Part shown: one piece after another, positions 10,724 through 20,103 of the stretch
How the letters are laid out: each line of letters begins with the position of its first letter
Numbering within the stretch: the first letter of the stretch is position 1
DNA from: Propionivibrio sp.
GTDB taxonomy: Bacteria > Pseudomonadota > Gammaproteobacteria > Burkholderiales > Rhodocyclaceae
Reading direction: 5' to 3'
NCBI GenBank assembly: GCA_016705685.1
Contig: JADJLB010000010.1
Span: 650,501-714,500 of the forward strand
DNA length: 64,000 nt
Program-made: the position numbers and the translations under genes
Notes under the pieces: model-generated
What the model was told of the DNA's origin: nothing
Seen by the model: the letters and a program-made list of their open reading frames with translations, nothing else
Database searches by the model: none

Positions 10724-11815
10724 TCAGTAAACGGTCACGGGGTAGGAGCCGAGCACTTTGAGATACGCCGCACGACGGCCAAGTTCGGCGAGCGCAGTGG
10801 CCACGGCGGGGTCGTCTCGATGACCTTCGATATCGACGAAAAAAACGTATTCCCACAACGTATGCCGTGCCGGACGGGATTCGAGCCGGGTCATCGAGAC
10901 GCCGAACTCGGAAAATGGCGCCAGCAATTTCCCGAGCGCGCCAGTCTGGTTATGCGCCGACATGATCAGTGACGTCTTGTCGCGCCCGGAAGGCCCTGCT
11001 TCCTGACGCCCCATGACGACAAAACGGGTGGTGTTGTTCGGTTCGTCTTCAATGCTGCTGGCCAGTTTCGGCAAGCGGTAACGCTCGGCGGCGGCCTCGC
11101 CGGCGATCGCCGCTGCTCCGGCCTCCGCGGCGGCGTACTGCGCCGCCTGCGCGTTACTGCCCATTGATATGCGCTGAGCATTGGGCAGCGAACGGTTCAG
11201 CCATTCATGGCATTGCGCCAGCGATTGCGCGTGCGAATAGACCTTGATGACCTTGTCAAGCGAGCTTTCATTCGACAACAAATGCTGGTGGATGCGCAAC
11301 ACCACTTCACCGCATATTTTTAACGGCGTGCTCTGCAGAAGATCCATGGTGCGCCCGATTGCGCCTTCGGTCGAATTCTCGATCGGCACCACGGCATAAT
11401 CCGCGTGCGTCGCTTCAACCTCGCGGAACACATCGTCTATCGAGACCTGCGGCATCAACCGGGCGGCATGGCCGAAGTGTTTGGTCGCCGCACTCTCCGA
11501 AAAGGTGCCCAGCGGACCAAGAAAGGCAACACCGAGCGCCTGTTCAAGCGACAAGCAGGCGGACATCACCTCGCGGAAAAACCAGGTGACGCTCTCGTTG
11601 GACAATGGCCCCGGGTTGGTCTCCTGAATTCGCCGCAAGACCTGCGCCTCACGCTCCGGGCGATAGATGAAACCCGCTTCGCCATGGGATGCCTTGATCT
11701 GTCCGACCTGTTGCGCGCATTTGGCGCGACGGTTCAGAAGGTCGAGCAACTGGCCATCGATGGCATCGATTTCAGCACGTACTACCGATAGTTTTTGCTG
11801 AAGCTCATCGTTCAT
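10724..11815 (-). CDS. pheA: Chorismate mutase / prephenate dehydratase (P-protein)
   Basis: 363 residues in three parts. An AroQ-type chorismate mutase covers about residues 1-85 (LLNRRAKCAQQVGQIK). The prephenate dehydratase domain runs from VAFLGPLGTFSE to about residue 265 and contains the NSTEGAIG loop and the TTRFVVMG motif. A C-terminal ACT domain (SLIMSAHNQTGALGKLLAPF, then ESRPARHTLWEYVFFVD) is the phenylalanine feedback site. It lies only 70 bases after gyrA; the serC usually found between them in betaproteobacteria is not there. Confidence 0.94.
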   Translation of the reverse strand: MNDELQQKLSVVRAEIDAIDGQLLDLLNRRAKCAQQVGQIKASHGEAGFIYRPEREAQVLRRIQETNPGPLSNESVTWFFREVMSACLSLEQALGVAFLGPLGTFSESAATKHFGHAARLMPQVSIDDVFREVEATHADYAVVPIENSTEGAIGRTMDLLQSTPLKICGEVVLRIHQHLLSNESSLDKVIKVYSHAQSLAQCHEWLNRSLPNAQRISMGSNAQAAQYAAAEAGAAAIAGEAAAERYRLPKLASSIEDEPNNTTRFVVMGRQEAGPSGRDKTSLIMSAHNQTGALGKLLAPFSEFGVSMTRLESRPARHTLWEYVFFVDIEGHRDDPAVATALAELGRRAAYLKVLGSYPVTVY

Positions 11816-11885
11816 GATTTAAATCCGGAAACGTGTCGGCATTCACGGTTCAATGGTGTGGAAATCGAGTTCGGCAATCGGCCTT

Positions 11886-14495
11886 TTACGTTGGGTCCTG
11901 CGCCGTAGGATCCTCATCGCTCGCCTCCTGACCGGCTTCCTGATCATCTTCGGTTTCGACGACTTTTTCCAGTCCGGCGAGCTTTTCGCCGGCATCAAGG
12001 GCAATCAGCGTCACGCCTTGCGTGGCACGACCCAGCTCGCGGATCTCACTGACGCGGGTGCGGATCAGCACACCGCCCGTGGTAATCAGCATGATTTCGT
12101 CGTCGTCATGGACCAAACGCGCCGCGACGACCTTGCCATTGCGTTCGCTGGCGGCGATGGCGATGACGCCCTGCGTTCCGCGACCGGAATGGCGGAAATC
12201 GGCCAATACGGTGCGCTTGCCAAAACCGTTCTCGGTCGCTACCAGTACCGTCTCCTGGTGGTTCTCTGCCACCAGCAGGGAAAGCACCTGCTGACCTTCA
12301 CCCAATCTCATGCCGCGCACGCCGCGTGCGGTTCGTCCCATCGGACGAACGTCCTCCTCGTCGAACCAGACAGCCTTGCCGGCATCGGAAACCAATACAA
12401 TGTCATGTGTGCCGCCGGTGATTTCGGCACCGATCAGGAAGTCGTCGTCGTCAAGCGCCACGGCGATGATTCCGGCCTTGCGCGGATTGGAGAAGTCGGA
12501 AAGCGGCGTCTTCTTGACCGTTCCCTGAGAGGTGCACATGAAGATGAAACGATCTTCGGTGAATTCCTTGATCGGCAGAATGGCATTGATCTTCTCGCCC
12601 TCTTCAAGCGGGAACATGTTGACGATCGGTTTGCCGCGGCCTGTCCGGGCGCCCTGCGGTACCTCATAGACCTTGAGCCAGTAAACCCGCCCGCGATTCG
12701 AGAAGCAGAGAATGAAATCGTGCGTATTGGCGATGAACAGATGGTCGACGAAATCGTCTTCCTTGACGCTCGCCGCCTGCTTGCCGCGACCACCACGGCG
12801 CTGCGAGCGATAGTCGGTGAGCGGCTGTGACTTGATGTAACCCGTATGCGAAAGGGTGACCACCATGTCCTGTGGCGTAATGAAGTCCTCGATGCCCAGA
12901 TCCTGCGTATTGAGCACGATTTCCGAGCGTCGTTTGTCGCCGAACTGAGCGCGAATTCCCGTCAACTCCTCAACGATGATCTCGCTGATCCGCTCGGGGC
13001 GCGCCAGAATGTCCATCAGATCAGCAATGCGTGCAAGCAATTCGCCATAGTCCGCGACGATCTTTTCGCGTTCCAGGCCGGTCAGACGCTGCAGGCGCAG
13101 TTCGAGAATGGCTTGCGCCTGCGCCTCGGACAGCAGATAGCCGTTTTTCGACAAGCCATACTCAAGCCCCAGCCCTTCGGGGCGCGTTGCATCCAGAGTC
13201 GCCCGTTGCAGCATTTCACCGACTGTCGTCGACAGCCACAACCGCCCCATCAGGCCACGACGGGCATCCGCCGGCGTCGGCGAGGCCTTGATCAGCGCGA
13301 TGATCTCATCGACATTGTCGAGCGCCACCGCCAGGCCTTCCTGGATGTGCGCCCGTTCGCGTGCCTTGCGCAACTCGAACACCGTGCGCCGGGTGATGAC
13401 TTCGCGCCGATGCGAGAGAAAGCAGTCGAGCATCTGCTTCAGGTTGAGCAGGCGCGGCTGGCCGTCGACCAGCGCCACCATGTTCATGCCGAAGGTATCT
13501 TGCAGCTGCGTCTGCTTGTACAGGCAGTTGAGAACGACTTCGGGAACTTCGTTGCGCTTGAGCTCGATCACCACGCGCATTCCCGACTTGTCCGACTCGT
13601 CACGCAGATCGGATATGCCGTCAATCTTTTTCTCGTTGACCAGTTCTCCGACCTTTTCCAGCAGGGTCCGCTTGTTTACCTGATAAGGCAACTCATCGAT
13701 GATGATCGCCTGACGATCGCTGCTGCCCTTGATCGGTTCGAAGTGCGTCCTGCCGCGCATCACAACGCGGCCGCGGCCGGTACGATAGCCTTCACGAACG
13801 CCGGATACGCCGTAAATGATTCCGGCCGTCGGGAAATCGGGCGCCGGCACAATGTCGATCAACTCGTCGATGGTCATTTCCGGATTGCTCAACAAGGCCA
13901 GGCAGGCATCGATGACCTCGTTGAGATTATGTGGCGGAATGTTGGTTGCCATGCCGACGGCAATACCCGACGAACCGTTGATCAGCAGATTCGGGATACG
14001 CGCCGGCATGATCAGCGGCTCTTGCTCGGAGCCATCGTAGTTCGGGCCGAAATCGACGGTTTCCTTGTCGATATCGGCAAGCAGCTCGTGCCCGATACGA
14101 GCCATGCGCACTTCGGTATAACGCATCGCCGCGGCGTTGTCCCCGTCGACCGAACCGAAATTGCCCTGCCCGTCTACCAGCATGTATCGCAGCGAAAAAT
14201 TCTGCGCCATGCGCACAATGGTGTCATACACCGCCGTGTCGCCATGCGGGTGGTACTTACCGATCACGTCGCCGACAATCCGCGCCGATTTCTTGTAGGC
14301 CTTGTTCCAGTCGTTGGAGAGTTCATGCATGGCAAACAACACACGCCGATGCACCGGCTTGAGACCATCCCGCGCATCCGGCAGCGCGCGCCCGACAATG
14401 ACGCTCATGGCATAGTCAAGATACGAACGACGCATCTCGTCTTCAAGGCTGACCGGCAGTGTTTCTTTGGCGAAGGGGTCCACGGGTTGTTCCAT
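11886..14495 (-). CDS. gyrA: DNA gyrase subunit A
   Basis: 869-residue type IIA topoisomerase subunit. The breakage-reunion domain has the catalytic Tyr126 in [10 protein letters not shown]. The quinolone-resistance region reads [10 protein letters not shown] at 82-91, with Thr87 at the E. coli Ser83 position and Asp91 at the Asp87 position. The C-terminal beta-pinwheel contains the GyrA box [10 protein letters not shown] at the expected place. An acidic tail follows. First gene of a long minus-strand block. Confidence 0.97.
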   Translation of the reverse strand: MEQPVDPFAKETLPVSLEDEMRRSYLDYAMSVIVGRALPDARDGLKPVHRRVLFAMHELSNDWNKAYKKSARIVGDVIGKYHPHGDTAVYDTIVRMAQNFSLRYMLVDGQGNFGSVDGDNAAAMRYTEVRMARIGHELLADIDKETVDFGPNYDGSEQEPLIMPARIPNLLINGSSGIAVGMATNIPPHNLNEVIDACLALLSNPEMTIDELIDIVPAPDFPTAGIIYGVSGVREGYRTGRGRVVMRGRTHFEPIKGSSDRQAIIIDELPYQVNKRTLLEKVGELVNEKKIDGISDLRDESDKSGMRVVIELKRNEVPEVVLNCLYKQTQLQDTFGMNMVALVDGQPRLLNLKQMLDCFLSHRREVITRRTVFELRKARERAHIQEGLAVALDNVDEIIALIKASPTPADARRGLMGRLWLSTTVGEMLQRATLDATRPEGLGLEYGLSKNGYLLSEAQAQAILELRLQRLTGLEREKIVADYGELLARIADLMDILARPERISEIIVEELTGIRAQFGDKRRSEIVLNTQDLGIEDFITPQDMVVTLSHTGYIKSQPLTDYRSQRRGGRGKQAASVKEDDFVDHLFIANTHDFILCFSNRGRVYWLKVYEVPQGARTGRGKPIVNMFPLEEGEKINAILPIKEFTEDRFIFMCTSQGTVKKTPLSDFSNPRKAGIIAVALDDDDFLIGAEITGGTHDIVLVSDAGKAVWFDEEDVRPMGRTARGVRGMRLGEGQQVLSLLVAENHQETVLVATENGFGKRTVLADFRHSGRGTQGVIAIAASERNGKVVAARLVHDDDEIMLITTGGVLIRTRVSEIRELGRATQGVTLIALDAGEKLAGLEKVVETEDDQEAGQEASDEDPTAQDPT

Positions 14496-14564
14496 TTTCT
14501 ATCCGGAGATATCCAGCAAGAACCCAACTTCGGCGTCGATGTTGTCGTCTTGACTAAACCGTCG

Positions 14565-14593
14565 ATTCTATCACGCCCGCATCGTCCAGTCCG
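14565..14593 (-). promoter_or_regulatory. Possible gyrA promoter (extended -10)
   Basis: On the minus strand an extended -10, TGATAGAAT (TAGAAT at 14570-14565), lies about 70 bases upstream of the gyrA ATG. The hexamer 17 bases further upstream (CGGACT) matches the -35 consensus only at the central GAC. The 300-base gap 14496-14795 between the divergent gyrA and deaminase genes shows no convincing gene. Pattern match only. Confidence 0.35.
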
Positions 14594-14795
14594 AGCTCTG
14601 CTGACGCAGCATCGGAACAGTCTTGGCAATCCCGATACGGATTGCGCGACAAGCGTCCCTCACACCGGCGCCATCGGCAACTGGCACCATGGCAGCTATT
14701 TTGGTGATCGAAACTGCGCTTGATGAAGTAAGCTAGCGCATGACTCAAACTACCGACACTTCTCTGGCGATTTCCGGTCGATACAACGTCATCCC

Positions 14796-16121
14796 ATGAA
14801 CACGCCCCTGGATTTGCTTATCGAGGCCCGCTGGATCATTCCTGTCGAACCGGCCAATGTTGTCCTGGAAAATTACGCTGTCGCGGTCAATAACGGCCGA
14901 ATTGTTGCAATCTTACAACAAGCTGAAGCCAATACCCGATTCGCCCCGCGCCAACGCAAACACCTGGCGAATCACATCCTCATTCCTGGACTCGTTAATC
15001 TGCATACGCATGCCGCAATGACGCTGCTGCGCGGCCTCGCTGATGATTTGCCGCTGATGGAATGGCTGCATGACCATATCTGGCCAGCCGAAGAAAAACA
15101 CGTCTCGGCGCAATTCGTCCACGACGGGACACGGATCGCTTGCGCCGAAATGCTGCGCGGCGGCACGACCTGCTTCAATGACATGTATTTCTTCCCCGAA
15201 GCAACGGCCAAGGCCGCGCTGGCCGCCGGCATGCGTGCCGCCATCGGGTTGATTACCCTGGATTTTCCGACGCCCTACGCGGCCGATGCAGACGACTATC
15301 TGACCAAGGGACTGTCGGTACGTGACCTGCTTCGGGATGAACCCTTGCTCAGTTTCTGTCTCGCCCCGCATGCTCCCTATTCTGTCAGCGACAGCAATTT
15401 CAGGCGGGTGTTGACCCTCGCAGAACAGTGCGACCTGCCGATCCACCTTCATCTTCACGAAACGGCCCAGGAAGTTGCGGAAAGCGTACAGCGCATTGGG
15501 ATACGGCCTGTCGAACGCTTGCATCGACTTGGGCTGCTCGGCCCCGCGCTGATAGGCGCCCACGGCATATACCTCAACGCGGACGAAATGGCCCTGCTGG
15601 CTCAGTACGGCTGTTCGATAGCCCACTGCCCAAGCTCAAATCTAAAGCTTGCCAGCGGCATCGCGCCTATAGCCGCATTGGCCAAACAAGGCGTCAACCT
15701 CGGCCTCGGCACCGATGGTGCAGCGAGCAACAATCGGCTGGATATGTTTCAGGAATTACGGCTGGCTGCCCTGCTGGCCAAGGGCCACAGCGGGCAGGCC
15801 GATGCTGTCGGCGCGCATCTGGCGTTACACATGGCAACGCTTGGCGGTGCCCAGGCTCTTGGCCTGGAAGCCATTATCGGATCGATCAAAACCGGCAAGG
15901 CCGCCGATCTGTGCGCCATCAATATCAATGACATCGGATTGATACCGTGCTACGATCCAGCATCGCTCCTGGTTTATTCGGCCGGGCGTGAGCATGTAAG
16001 TGACGTGTGGGTTGCCGGGCAAATTCGCGTTGCCAATGGCCACCTGCTTGAAACGAGCGAAATTGAGTTGATAAATCTTGCGGCTTTGTGGCAGAATCAA
16101 ATTCGTCCGCGTAATGTTTGA
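14796..16121 (+). CDS. mtaD: S-adenosylhomocysteine / methylthioadenosine deaminase (TRZ/ATZ family)
   Basis: 441-residue amidohydrolase. The metal ligands are in NLHTHAAM (His70, His72), HLHLHET and GAHG, with the Asp in GTDGAASNNRLD. This pattern is that of 5'-methylthioadenosine/SAH deaminases, which give inosine derivatives and drain SAH, the inhibitor of methyltransferases. The SAM-dependent methyltransferase ubiG lies 0.8 kb downstream on the same strand, which fits. Substrate choice within the TRZ/ATZ family is inferred. Confidence 0.8.
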   Translation: MNTPLDLLIEARWIIPVEPANVVLENYAVAVNNGRIVAILQQAEANTRFAPRQRKHLANHILIPGLVNLHTHAAMTLLRGLADDLPLMEWLHDHIWPAEEKHVSAQFVHDGTRIACAEMLRGGTTCFNDMYFFPEATAKAALAAGMRAAIGLITLDFPTPYAADADDYLTKGLSVRDLLRDEPLLSFCLAPHAPYSVSDSNFRRVLTLAEQCDLPIHLHLHETAQEVAESVQRIGIRPVERLHRLGLLGPALIGAHGIYLNADEMALLAQYGCSIAHCPSSNLKLASGIAPIAALAKQGVNLGLGTDGAASNNRLDMFQELRLAALLAKGHSGQADAVGAHLALHMATLGGAQALGLEAIIGSIKTGKAADLCAININDIGLIPCYDPASLLVYSAGREHVSDVWVAGQIRVANGHLLETSEIELINLAALWQNQIRPRNV

Positions 16122-16199
16122 TCAAATATTGCCGAATATTTAGGCTTAACAGGCCATGCGGATACAACCCGCAGGCTCCAACTATCGAGGGAAACCCAG

Positions 16200-16856
16200 A
16201 TGAACAAAACTGTAAAACAAATAATGATGGCCATGTTAGCCACTGCTCTCGGCCTTTGTGCCTCGTTGGCTCAGGCACAAAATCGTGTTTACGTCATTGA
16301 CGGCCGCGGCGAAGTTGCCACCAGCGGCACGGGCCTGTGCTGGCGTACCGGTTTCTGGACTCCGGCGGCTGCGGCCACGGATCCGGCGGGCTGCAAGTGC
16401 GACAAAGATCTGATCCCGAAGGAAGTCTGCGAGCCGCCAATGGCTAAGCCGGCTGATACCCATGCGAAACCGATGGGTGAAAAGATCACCGTTGCCGCCG
16501 ACGCGCTGTTTGACTTCGACAAAGCCACGCTGCGTCCTGAAGGCAAGAAGAAGATCGACGAAGTTGCCGCCAAGGCCCAGGGTCTGGTTCTCGAAGTGGT
16601 GATCGCTGTGGGCCACACGGACCGCATCGGTAGCGATGCTTACAACCAGAAGCTTTCCGAGAAGCGTGCTGCTGCCGTCAAGGAATACATGGTCAGCAAG
16701 GGCATTCCGGCCAACCGTATCTATACTGAAGGCAAGGGCAAGAAGCAGCCAGTCACCAAGCCCGATCAGTGCAAGGGTGCGAAGAGCGCCAAGGTTATCG
16801 CCTGCTTGCAACCTGACCGTCGCGTTGATATCGAAATCATCGGCACTTCCAAGTAA
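16200..16856 (+). CDS. OmpA family outer-membrane protein
   Basis: 218 residues. An N-terminal signal peptide ends near SLAQAQ. A short cysteine-containing linker region (residues about 45-80) follows. The C-terminal OmpA peptidoglycan-binding domain starts at [15 protein letters not shown] and includes [20 protein letters not shown] and PDRRVDIEI. There is no eight-strand beta-barrel of E. coli OmpA size, so it is a small OmpA-C protein. The gene is followed by a strong terminator and so is probably monocistronic. Confidence 0.9.
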   Translation: MNKTVKQIMMAMLATALGLCASLAQAQNRVYVIDGRGEVATSGTGLCWRTGFWTPAAAATDPAGCKCDKDLIPKEVCEPPMAKPADTHAKPMGEKITVAADALFDFDKATLRPEGKKKIDEVAAKAQGLVLEVVIAVGHTDRIGSDAYNQKLSEKRAAAVKEYMVSKGIPANRIYTEGKGKKQPVTKPDQCKGAKSAKVIACLQPDRRVDIEIIGTSK

Positions 16857-16875
16857 TACTGTCGATGCCAATAAA

Positions 16876-16900
16876 AGCCCTGCCTCGGCAGGGCTTTTTT
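16876..16900 (+). terminator. Rho-independent terminator of the OmpA-like gene
   Basis: Stem GCCCTGC (16877-16883) pairs with GCAGGGC (16888-16894) around the loop CTCG, followed by six T. It lies 20 bases after the OmpA-like stop and 31 bases before the ubiG start. Confidence 0.9.
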
Positions 16901-16930
16901 GTTTCCAACTACAAAGACAATCTGTTCGCC

Positions 16931-17629
16931 ATGATCAACGCCGACCAAAACGAACTCGACAAATTCAGCCAACTCGCACATCGCTGGTGGGATCCGAAAA
17001 GCGAGTTCAAGCCGCTGCATGACATCAACCCGCTGCGCCTCGAATGGATCGATGGCCATGCCGGAATTTCGGGGAAGAGAATCCTGGATGTGGGCTGTGG
17101 CGGCGGAATACTTTCCGAAAGCATGGCCGAGCGCGGCGCATCGGTTACCGGCATCGATCTTTCGGACAAGGCGCTTGGTGTCGCGCGACTGCACCTGCTT
17201 GAAAGCGGCAACCAGGTTGACTACAAGAAGTTGTCTGCCGAGGAGCATGCCGGAGAGGCCGCCGGTAGCTACGATGTTGTCACCTGTATGGAAATGCTTG
17301 AACACGTTCCCGACCCGGCCAGCATTATTTCTGCCTGTTCCGTTCTGGTCAAACCGGGAGGGCACGTCTTTTTCTCGACCATTAACCGCAATGCCAAAGC
17401 ATACGTACTGGCCGTCATTGGCGCCGAATATGTGCTCAAGATGCTGCCCAAAGGTACGCACGACTACGCCAAATTCATCAAGCCGTCCGAACTTTCACGT
17501 TGGGCCAAGAGCGCTTTGCTCGAACCCAATGAATTGATCGGCATGACCTATAACCCGATCACCCGGCAATATCACCTCGGTCGCGATACCGACGTCAACT
17601 ATCTGCTGCATACCATCAGGTCGGCCTGA
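16931..17629 (+). CDS. ubiG: Ubiquinone biosynthesis O-methyltransferase
   Basis: 232-residue SAM-dependent methyltransferase performing both O-methylations in ubiquinone synthesis. The N-terminus [20 protein letters not shown] is the UbiG signature. SAM motif I is [13 protein letters not shown] and post-motif I is VTGIDLS. The frame is open for 22 codons upstream, but those lie inside the terminator of the OmpA-like gene, so the ATG at 16931 is chosen although no clear SD precedes it. The gph phosphatase that often follows ubiG in betaproteobacteria is absent; tmRNA comes next. Confidence 0.94.
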   Translation: MINADQNELDKFSQLAHRWWDPKSEFKPLHDINPLRLEWIDGHAGISGKRILDVGCGGGILSESMAERGASVTGIDLSDKALGVARLHLLESGNQVDYKKLSAEEHAGEAAGSYDVVTCMEMLEHVPDPASIISACSVLVKPGGHVFFSTINRNAKAYVLAVIGAEYVLKMLPKGTHDYAKFIKPSELSRWAKSALLEPNELIGMTYNPITRQYHLGRDTDVNYLLHTIRSA

Positions 17630-17752
17630 GGTCTCTTCCCACTCTCCAGTTACCGTACACCCTGTTCGCCAAAGCTGCGGTCCTGAACTGACTGGCGTGT
17701 TATGATTCAGCCGGTGTGTAAGATGTATCGTGCACATTCGTATCTGAACCAC

Positions 17753-18116
17753 GGGGGCGACCTGGCTTCGACGTGGGTTGCAAAGCAGCGCAGGGCATAC
17801 CGAGGACCAGTCACCTCGTAAATCCATCTGGAAACTACTAAACGCCAACGACGAGCGTTTTGCTCTAGCCGCTTAGGCGGTTGGACCGCTGTACTGATCG
17901 GTCACTGGGTCAGGTGAGGCAACTCACGACAGCGTCATTTACAGTGACTCGCTCTTGTCAGGGTTGCTTTGGCAAGAGTTAAATCCAAGGCAACTCGCCT
18001 GAAGCAAGCCTGTTCGGCCGGCGTGCAAAGGTTAAAACCCAAATGACCGGACTAAGTATGTAGAACTGTCTGTAGAGGACTTGCGGACGGGGGTTCGATC
18101 CCCCCCGCCTCCACCA
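17753..18116 (+). ncRNA. ssrA: Transfer-messenger RNA (tmRNA), tag ANDERFALAA
   Basis: 364-base single-piece tmRNA. The 5' end GGGGGCG pairs with CGCCTCC near the 3' end (seven pairs, one G-U), followed by an A and an encoded CCA at 18114-18116. The T-arm GGTTCGATCCC is at 18092-18102. The resume codon GCC at 17844 starts a tag reading ANDERFALAA with stop TAG at 17874-17876. It rescues stalled ribosomes together with SmpB, which is not encoded in this window. tmRNA 3' ends are common integration sites, and a decayed toxin gene lies just behind. Confidence 0.97.
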
Positions 18117-18125
18117 TTAAACACG

Positions 18126-18173
18126 GTCAATTCAACGAGTTACGAAAGTAACTCGTTGAATTGACTACTTTTT
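18126..18173 (+). terminator. tmRNA terminator with perfect 18-bp stem
   Basis: An 18-base arm (18126-18143) and its exact complement (18148-18165) flank the tetraloop GAAA and are followed by TACTTTTT. It begins 10 bases after the tmRNA CCA end. The unusually long perfect stem could also mark a former integration-site structure, but terminator is the simplest reading. Confidence 0.88.
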
Positions 18174-18196
18174 AGCTGCTTTCGGCCACGAATAAA

Positions 18197-18370
18197 ATGC
18201 AACTTCAGACCTCAATCACCCAAACCGGTGCGGCCAAGGCCAACTTCGTGTTGGATGCGTTGATGGCGGTTGCGAAGAGGATATTGAAGTTCCCGGGGCG
18301 CGGAAGCTACCCGAAGGAACTGGTCGGACCGGGCATCAGAGAAAACCGCCAGACCTTCTTCAAACCGTAG
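18197..18370 (+). pseudogene. Remnant of a RelE/ParE-type toxin
   Basis: 57 codons from ATG 18197 to TAG 18368-18370. The end of the product, FPGRGSYPKELVGPGIREN followed by RQTFFKP, resembles the central part of ParE-family toxins, which normally continue PYRVIY. Here the TAC expected for that Tyr reads TAG, and the last third of the toxin core is not recovered in other frames. No antitoxin gene is adjacent. It is best read as a decayed toxin from an element once inserted at the tmRNA end. The family call is from memory of the motif only. Confidence 0.45.
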
Positions 18371-18497
18371 TCCGCCACCAAATCGGAAGAGCCCGGAAGT
18401 CAACGAGCGCCACGACTCAATTCTTCACAAACCCACAGGTCAAATCTGGACGATTCTGGCGATTGATTGTTGGCATCGGCTGCATAGCCAAAATCAA

Positions 18498-19145
18498 CTA
18501 GCGGCGGCCTGCAACCAGCTCACTGCGATGACGGGCGCGTGCGGCGGCTTCCAGGTCACCTCGCTTGTCTGCATCTAGCGCCAGCACACCCAGCCAGGCC
18601 AACAGCGGGCGGCGCCAACCCTGTGCGGAAGCGGTGTCGATCGCGAGTTCAATATCGGATGGCGCGAGATGGCCGCTGCGCAGCAACACACCGGCGGCGA
18701 TCAATCGCGGCAGCGGCGCCTCAATCGAGACGAGCGCTGCCTTTCCACCCCCAAACACGGCCTGATAGTGTTGCGGCAGCAGCGCGAAATCATAGGGCTG
18801 GCCGTTGAGAAAAGCGGCATAAGCCAGCTCGGCAGCACCGATGCCATCGGCATCCTTGGTCAATGCCACAAAGCCGGGGCATCCGTCGTATTCGAGACTG
18901 GCGGCCTGGACGCCGCAACGGACCAGTTCGGCCCGTGCCACCTGATCGAAACGCCCGGTGCGGGCCAGCTCGCTACGCGCGCGGGCAAAATCGCCTTCCG
19001 CGAGCCGGCGGTTTCCGTTCAGGTAGGCCGACGTGTAGCGGCCCAGCGCGCTGTACGCGTCGATCTGCCAGTCCGGCGAAACCGGCCCGCCGGCACAGGC
19101 GGCCAGGGCGATCACGCAGACCGCAAGCATCAGGCGTACTTTCAT
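18498..19145 (-). CDS. Putative lipoprotein of an MCE transport operon
   Basis: 215 residues. The N-terminal lipoprotein signal MLAVCVIALAACAGG has a lipobox ending at the cysteine of LAAC. The rest is helical and alanine/arginine-rich, with tetratricopeptide-like stretches, and four further cysteines do not form a recognised motif. The ATG at 19145 overlaps the stop of the MlaD-like gene by 4 bases (ATGA), so it is translationally coupled and probably functions with that transporter. No confident family assigned. Confidence 0.75.
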   Translation of the reverse strand: MKVRLMLAVCVIALAACAGGPVSPDWQIDAYSALGRYTSAYLNGNRRLAEGDFARARSELARTGRFDQVARAELVRCGVQAASLEYDGCPGFVALTKDADGIGAAELAYAAFLNGQPYDFALLPQHYQAVFGGGKAALVSIEAPLPRLIAAGVLLRSGHLAPSDIELAIDTASAQGWRRPLLAWLGVLALDADKRGDLEAAARARHRSELVAGRR

Positions 19146-20095
19146 GGCAATTTGATCTCGGTGTCGCGGGCGAACGGCCACTTGCGGTTGATGTCGTTAA
19201 TCAGCGCACTGGCCTTGCGCAGACTATTTTCGACTTCAGCGCGCAAACCAACCAGGTCGGCGCTTGCGTCACGGGTGTTGGCGGCGATCACTTGTGCATC
19301 GGCCAGAATCGCATCGGCTTTCTTCAGACTGTCACGTGCCTCGCGCAGCAAGCCATGCAGCTGCGCAATGGCAGCTTGCGATTCGTCCATCACGCCCCCA
19401 TGGGCAAAGATCCGTGCGTCGGCTTTTTCGAGCAAGGCGTTCGTCCGTTCGAGCGTCGTGATCAGTTTCCTTGCATTTTCGTCGCTGCCGAGCATCCCGG
19501 CGAGTACGCCATAGCGACCTTTCATGCGATCGGTCACCGATTGCACATTGCCCAGGCTGGCATTCAGCGGCGAATCCGTTGCCGACATCTTTTGCAGGTT
19601 TTCCAGGAGCGCGCGCATCGCGGTCATCACCTGCGGAATCTGCTCGCTCGCGTCGCCGCGCAGTACGCTTCGTTCGGCCCCGTCCGGCAACGGAGGGTCG
19701 GTGAGAATGCCTGAGAATGCGCGTATCTTCGTTTCACCAACAAGACTGCGTTCCATGGTGAACACACTCGACGTGCGCAACCAGCGCGCATCGTCTTTCG
19801 TCACGTCGATCAGGATGTGTACGTTGCCGTCGTTGGCCAATTCGACACGGTCGATGCGGCCGATGGGAAACCCCGAAAATGTCAGATCCATGCCGGACTT
19901 GAGCCCTTCCGAATTGTCGGCCACGAGAATCAACCGTTGGGTTTCCTCGAAAACGCCACGTGCCTTCATGACGTATAGCACAAAGGCAAAGATCAGCACG
20001 ATAGTCAGCACCAGTAGCGCCACCGCCTTGAACTCCGCATACGGGGTCGTTGGCGAAGGCACGTCTGATTCAGGCACCGGATTCCGTTTCTCCAT
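19142..20095 (-). CDS. MlaD-like MCE family protein
   Basis: 317-residue substrate-binding component of an MCE-type lipid ABC transporter. There is one membrane helix (residues about 23-43). A single MCE domain follows (about 52-130) with the hallmark SGMDLTFSGFPIGRIDRVEL. A long coiled-coil C-terminus (about 170-305) is of the type that forms a periplasmic tunnel or needle in PqiB/LetB/Mce proteins. It lies 8 bases after the permease gene and is coupled to a downstream lipoprotein. Confidence 0.88.
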   Translation of the reverse strand: MEKRNPVPESDVPSPTTPYAEFKAVALLVLTIVLIFAFVLYVMKARGVFEETQRLILVADNSEGLKSGMDLTFSGFPIGRIDRVELANDGNVHILIDVTKDDARWLRTSSVFTMERSLVGETKIRAFSGILTDPPLPDGAERSVLRGDASEQIPQVMTAMRALLENLQKMSATDSPLNASLGNVQSVTDRMKGRYGVLAGMLGSDENARKLITTLERTNALLEKADARIFAHGGVMDESQAAIAQLHGLLREARDSLKKADAILADAQVIAANTRDASADLVGLRAEVENSLRKASALINDINRKWPFARDTEIKLP

Positions 20096-20103
20096 CAGGT
20101 CAC

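Noticed and set aside
12846-14723. 625-codon open frame on the plus strand opposite gyrA
   Set aside because: It is antisense to a clearly conserved gyrA and its product has no recognisable family; codon bias of the real gene produces it.
16865-16930. N-terminal extension of UbiG
   Set aside because: These codons lie in the terminator hairpin of the OmpA-like gene and are not family sequence.
18212-18403. 63-codon minus-strand frame behind tmRNA
   Set aside because: The plus-strand reading resembles a toxin fragment; the minus reading has no recognisable feature.
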